A stretch of 6,276 bases of DNA, from NCBI GenBank assembly GCA_964529265.1, contig CAZGVW010000214.1, positions 1 through 6,276 on the forward strand, in the 5' to 3' direction. The notes under the pieces are model-generated. The model was not told where the DNA came from and searched no databases. It was given only the letters and a program-made list of their open reading frames with translations. How positions within the stretch are numbered: the first letter of the stretch is position 1; every line of letters starts with the position of its first letter. Below are positions 5,524 to 6,276 of the stretch, piece by piece. Position numbers and translations under genes: made by a program. This DNA comes from CAZGVW01 sp964529265. Its GTDB lineage: Bacteria > Planctomycetota > Phycisphaerae > Phycisphaerales > UBA1924.

Positions 5524-6114
5524 TCAAGGAAGTCGGTGCCCGCTCGGGCGCGAGCGGCTGGGATCGACCCGGATCCCTATCGGAGCGACCAACGCCTGCG
5601 GGACCAGGGCATCAGCAAAGCGGGCCGCGCGGAGTTGCGGCGGATCGGCCTGCAACTGGCGTGGGAAGGCGTTGCGGAACGCCGCGACGAGCGCCTCGTC
5701 GGGCAGCGTGACGCCGGGGAGCAGCCCTGCGGCGTCGCGGCCGCGAATCGCCTCGCCCTCGAGCGTCGGCGGCACCGGGCCCATGCCGCCGCCGAATCGA
5801 ATCGCCAGCGGCTGATTCGGCTTGCCGTCGCAGCTCATGGGATACGCCACGACGACGGTGAGACGCCCCTGCCAGACGGGGTGTGACGCAATCGCGTCCG
5901 GCGTGACGGTGCTGCCTGCGGCCGCCTGCGCGCGCGCGGCCGCGGCGCCCTGCAGAAACCGGTCGTAGATCACGCCGACGGTGCGATTGCCGGCCGCGGT
6001 GAGCGGAATGGGCGTGACCGGTCCGCGGGACGCGGCGTCGACGGCGGCCCCGGCGAGACGGGCGTTCATCTCGTCGGGCATCAGCATGCGGAGCTGGGCC
6101 TGCATGGCCGGCAC
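5524..6114 (-). CDS. Exported protein of unknown family, start region frameshifted
   Basis: I do not recognise this protein. From the GTG at 6114 it reads as 196 residues, but that start has no ribosome site and falls inside what looks like a signal peptide: the frame continues upstream as LTILAGLLAVPAMQAQ until a TGA at 6147-6145. The natural start is probably the ATG at 6167 in another frame (see 6115-6167). The mature part begins near QAQLRMLMPDEMNARLAG. It has an Ala-rich helical stretch (about 56-68), a hydrophobic strand RLTVVVAYPMSCDGKPNQPL (84-103) with the only cysteine (C95), a glycine turn RFGGGMGPVPP (106-116) and a VTLPDEALVAAFRNAFP segment (135-151). Codon third positions are strongly G/C, supporting coding. 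A periplasmic or secreted location is inferred from the displaced signal peptide. It is the first gene of the right-hand - strand block. Confidence 0.7.
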   Translation of the reverse strand: MPAMQAQLRMLMPDEMNARLAGAAVDAASRGPVTPIPLTAAGNRTVGVIYDRFLQGAAAARAQAAAGSTVTPDAIASHPVWQGRLTVVVAYPMSCDGKPNQPLAIRFGGGMGPVPPTLEGEAIRGRDAAGLLPGVTLPDEALVAAFRNAFPRQLQADPPQLRAARFADALVPQALVAPIGIRVDPSRSRPSGHRLP

Positions 6115-6167
6115 GGCGAGCAGGCCGGCGAGGATCGTCAGGGGTCAGTCCACGAGTTGTCCCGCAT
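6115..6167 (-). pseudogene. Out-of-frame start and signal-peptide region of the 5524-6114 gene
   Basis: The ATG at 6167 has an excellent GGAGG ribosome site but runs into TGA after nine codons (MRDNSWTDP). The signal-peptide hydrophobic core lies just beyond, in the frame of the main gene. Adding one base to the run of four (GGGG on +, CCCC on -; 6141-6144) would join them as MRDNSWTDP-LTILAGLLAVPAMQAQ. This is either a sequencing or assembly slip, or a true frameshift that disables export. Confidence 0.55.
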
Positions 6168-6172
6168 CACGA

Positions 6173-6177
6173 CCTCC
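6173..6177 (-). promoter_or_regulatory. Shine-Dalgarno GGAGG before the ATG at 6167
   Basis: GGAGG on the - strand lies five bases before the ATG at 6167. It is the strongest translation-start signal in this part of the window and argues that 6167, not 6114, is the original start of the - strand gene. Confidence 0.65.
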
Positions 6178-6211
6178 GCAGTCTCAGGACTCCAGGGCGG
6201 CGCTGTGTGAC

Positions 6212-6217
6212 TATCAT
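6212..6217 (+). promoter_or_regulatory. Possible -10 box for the divergent + strand gene
   Basis: TATCAT matches the sigma-70 -10 consensus at five of six positions and would give a 5' leader of about 20 bases before the ATG at 6242. No good -35 box is seen 16-18 bases upstream, so this is tentative. The element GCTGTGTGAC (6202-6211) abuts it. Confidence 0.3.
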
Positions 6218-6230
6218 GGACCGGACTCAC

Positions 6231-6235
6231 GGAGG
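6231..6235 (+). promoter_or_regulatory. Shine-Dalgarno GGAGG for the gene at 6242
   Basis: GGAGG lies six bases before the ATG at 6242. It supports a real gene beginning there and running out of the window. Confidence 0.75.
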
Positions 6236-6241
6236 GCGGCC

Positions 6242-6276
6242 ATGGCTATTACCGGCGCTCACATGCTCTTCTACAC
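6242..6276 (+). CDS. Start of a probable VOC/glyoxalase-family protein (3' end outside window)
   Basis: Only the first eleven full codons are visible (MAITGAHMLFY, with Thr next). A well-placed ribosome site makes the start convincing. The pattern of a short strand followed by G-A-H-x-x-F-Y resembles the first beta-strand of small VOC-superfamily (glyoxalase/bleomycin-resistance-like) proteins, in which an early His can be a metal ligand. This is recognition from very few residues, so the family call is tentative. It is transcribed divergently from the - strand gene, with a 74-bp gap between the two ATGs. Confidence 0.5.
   Translation, partial: MAITGAHMLFY

Noticed and set aside
5303..5527. 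Upstream extension of the SH3/membrane gene to a TTG overlapping the previous stop
   Set aside because: The 75 extra residues are Arg-rich and non-protein-like. The ATG at 5302 has AGGAG and is followed at once by a signal peptide.

Overview
This is a GC-rich bacterial window, roughly two-thirds G+C in most coding stretches. It carries envelope-facing genes in two same-strand blocks that converge near 4.3-4.7 kb. The sensor kinase with an extracytoplasmic propeller, Y_Y_Y domain and HisKA_3 core, the SH3-plus-barrel protein and the codon use suggest an Acidobacteriota-like soil organism, possibly Vicinamibacteria. That assignment is inference; no rRNA or marker gene is present.

Left block, + strand. 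The 3' portion of a large propeller sensor histidine kinase (2-2125, open at the left edge) overlaps by 8 bp a NarL/FixJ-type response regulator (2118-2771). After 118 bp rich in inverted repeats comes a secreted protein with a bacterial SH3-like module and a C-terminal beta-barrel (2890-3723). A small, compositionally distinct secreted protein of unknown family follows (3807-4298). The stretch 4299-4723 has no convincing gene.

Right block, - strand. A 190-aa exported protein (4730-5302) carries an SH3-like module clearly related to that of the barrel protein, followed by two glycine-rich membrane segments. Its stop codon lies inside its own terminator hairpin. Upstream is an unrecognised exported protein (5524-6114). 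Its signal peptide and best start (ATG at 6167 with a GGAGG ribosome site) are in a different frame from its body, so there is a one-base frameshift or sequencing error near 6141-6144. Divergently, at the right edge, the first codons of a probable VOC/glyoxalase-family protein begin at 6242.

The kinase and regulator are a translationally coupled two-component pair that would pass a periplasmic signal to a DNA-binding output. The neighbouring exported proteins, two of them sharing the same SH3 module, are reasonable candidates for its targets or partners, but nothing in the sequence proves this. No CRISPR array, RNA gene, transposase or insertion sequence was seen.
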